A program made the position numbers and the translations under genes. 64,000 nt of DNA from CALLPQ01 sp964421675. GTDB lineage: Bacteria > Pseudomonadota > Alphaproteobacteria > Caulobacterales > Parvularculaceae. Under the pieces are notes generated by a model, which searched no databases, was not told the DNA's origin, and was given only the letters and a program-made list of their open reading frames with translations. Where the stretch lies: assembly GCA_964421675.1 (NCBI GenBank), contig CAYQXV010000002.1, positions 1 to 64,000 on the forward strand, read 5' to 3'. Positions 63,591 to 64,000 of this stretch are shown here, piece after piece (the first letter of the stretch is position 1; the number at the start of each line of letters is the position of its first letter).

Positions 63591-64000
63591 ATGATGCGCG
63601 CAATGATCGGGATAGCTCCACTGGCGGCGTCTTTGTACACGCAAATTTCCAAATTTAGCAGTCGGGATAGTCAATCGCTTTGGGCCCGCCGGGTTAAAAG
63701 CAGGCTCCTGAAACTGGCCGGTGTCATTGGCGTGGCCGCGCTGCTTGTAGGGTGCGAAACCACGAATGGCTATCAGCAATCATTTTTATTGTGCGACGAT
63801 GCGGTTGGGCAATGTTATCAAAATTGCGAAAACTTTTCTGACGAGGATGGCTATGGCGAGTGTCAGGCCTCGTGCGAGCGCGAAGCCAGTATATGCTTTG
63901 ACAATGCTTATAATCGCTATCAGACCGCCAATATTTCCTATTCGTCTTCGATCTATTTAACGCCTTGGTTTGGCAATTATGCCTCCTGGTATCCCGATCG
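63591..64000 (+). CDS. Cys-rich lipoprotein, 3' end outside window
   Basis: An open frame from ATG 63591 (AGAGGGA 6 nt upstream) runs off the window end after 136 codons. A lipoprotein signal, KLAGVIGVAALLVGC, has its lipobox Cys at residue 55, so the N-region is unusually long (about 40 residues); ATG 63603 is an alternative that shortens it only slightly. The mature part has six Cys in a row of short loops (LCDD, GQCYQNC, GECQASC, SICFDN), suggesting disulfides. No family is recognised. Confidence 0.65.
   Translation, partial: MMRAMIGIAPLAASLYTQISKFSSRDSQSLWARRVKSRLLKLAGVIGVAALLVGCETTNGYQQSFLLCDDAVGQCYQNCENFSDEDGYGECQASCEREASICFDNAYNRYQTANISYSSSIYLTPWFGNYASWYPD

Overview
The window is chromosomal DNA from a Gram-negative alphaproteobacterium of roughly 50% G+C. 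Supporting signs are the trmL–petABC arrangement, a three-gene pnt transhydrogenase preceded by an aa3-oxidase subunit IV-like gene, TonB-dependent uptake, exosortases and TadE/TadG-like proteins. A marine Caulobacterales/Hyphomonadaceae- or Sphingomonadales-like organism would fit, but the sequence does not fix the genus. No rRNA, tRNA, CRISPR array, insertion sequence or prophage was found. Two runs of exactly 100 N (6490-6589 and 59305-59404) are scaffold gaps that interrupt pntAB and proB.

Layout. 1-4.5 kb: a partial papain-like-fold candidate, an exosortase fused to an EpsI domain, and an alpha/beta hydrolase. 4.6-8.3 kb: a small oxidase subunit IV-like gene and the proton-translocating transhydrogenase pntAA-pntAB-pntB. 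8.4-10.3 kb: a secreted beta-helix/RTX protein. 10.3-14 kb: trmL and, divergently, the cytochrome bc1 operon petABC. 14.1-19.3 kb: an unusual redox locus with a Rieske-ThDP enzyme fusion facing a four-gene set (two tiny membrane proteins, a ferric-reductase-like/Rieske fusion, and a Tat-anchored Cys-motif protein). 19.3-20.1 kb: prepilin peptidase. 20.6-26.4 kb: a large internally duplicated lipoprotein and a TonB-dependent receptor, behind a tandem PHO-box-like element. 26.7-39 kb: a complete type II secretion operon gspC-N plus a lipoprotein, behind a hairpin-rich leader. 39-41.4 kb: a divergent ZIP importer and CDF exporter pair. 41.4-50.7 kb: an exosortase-associated surface polysaccharide locus (O-antigen ligase-like protein, glycosyltransferase, AsnB-type amidotransferase, a short exosortase) with three Tad-like genes embedded. 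51-64 kb: mostly housekeeping genes (fumC, class I aminotransferase, peroxiredoxin, JmjC-like cupin, mazG, proBA, ilvE, DUF2853, rpmF), a stand-alone RusA-like nuclease and small envelope proteins.

How parts fit together. The prepilin peptidase at 19.3 kb can mature the pseudopilins GspG-K, so the type II system is complete in the window. The RTX/beta-helix protein has a Sec-type N-terminus and is a possible substrate. bc1 and transhydrogenase are core energy metabolism. The neighbouring double-Rieske locus looks like an accessory electron-transfer system and is the best candidate for an undescribed function. The lipoprotein/TonB receptor pair with its PHO-box-like promoter looks like a phosphate-stress outer-membrane uptake module. 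Two different exosortases are present, but no PEP-CTERM-type substrate was seen. The proB gap is probably an assembly artefact: 55 bp are identical on both sides, and removing one copy plus the N run restores an in-frame gene.
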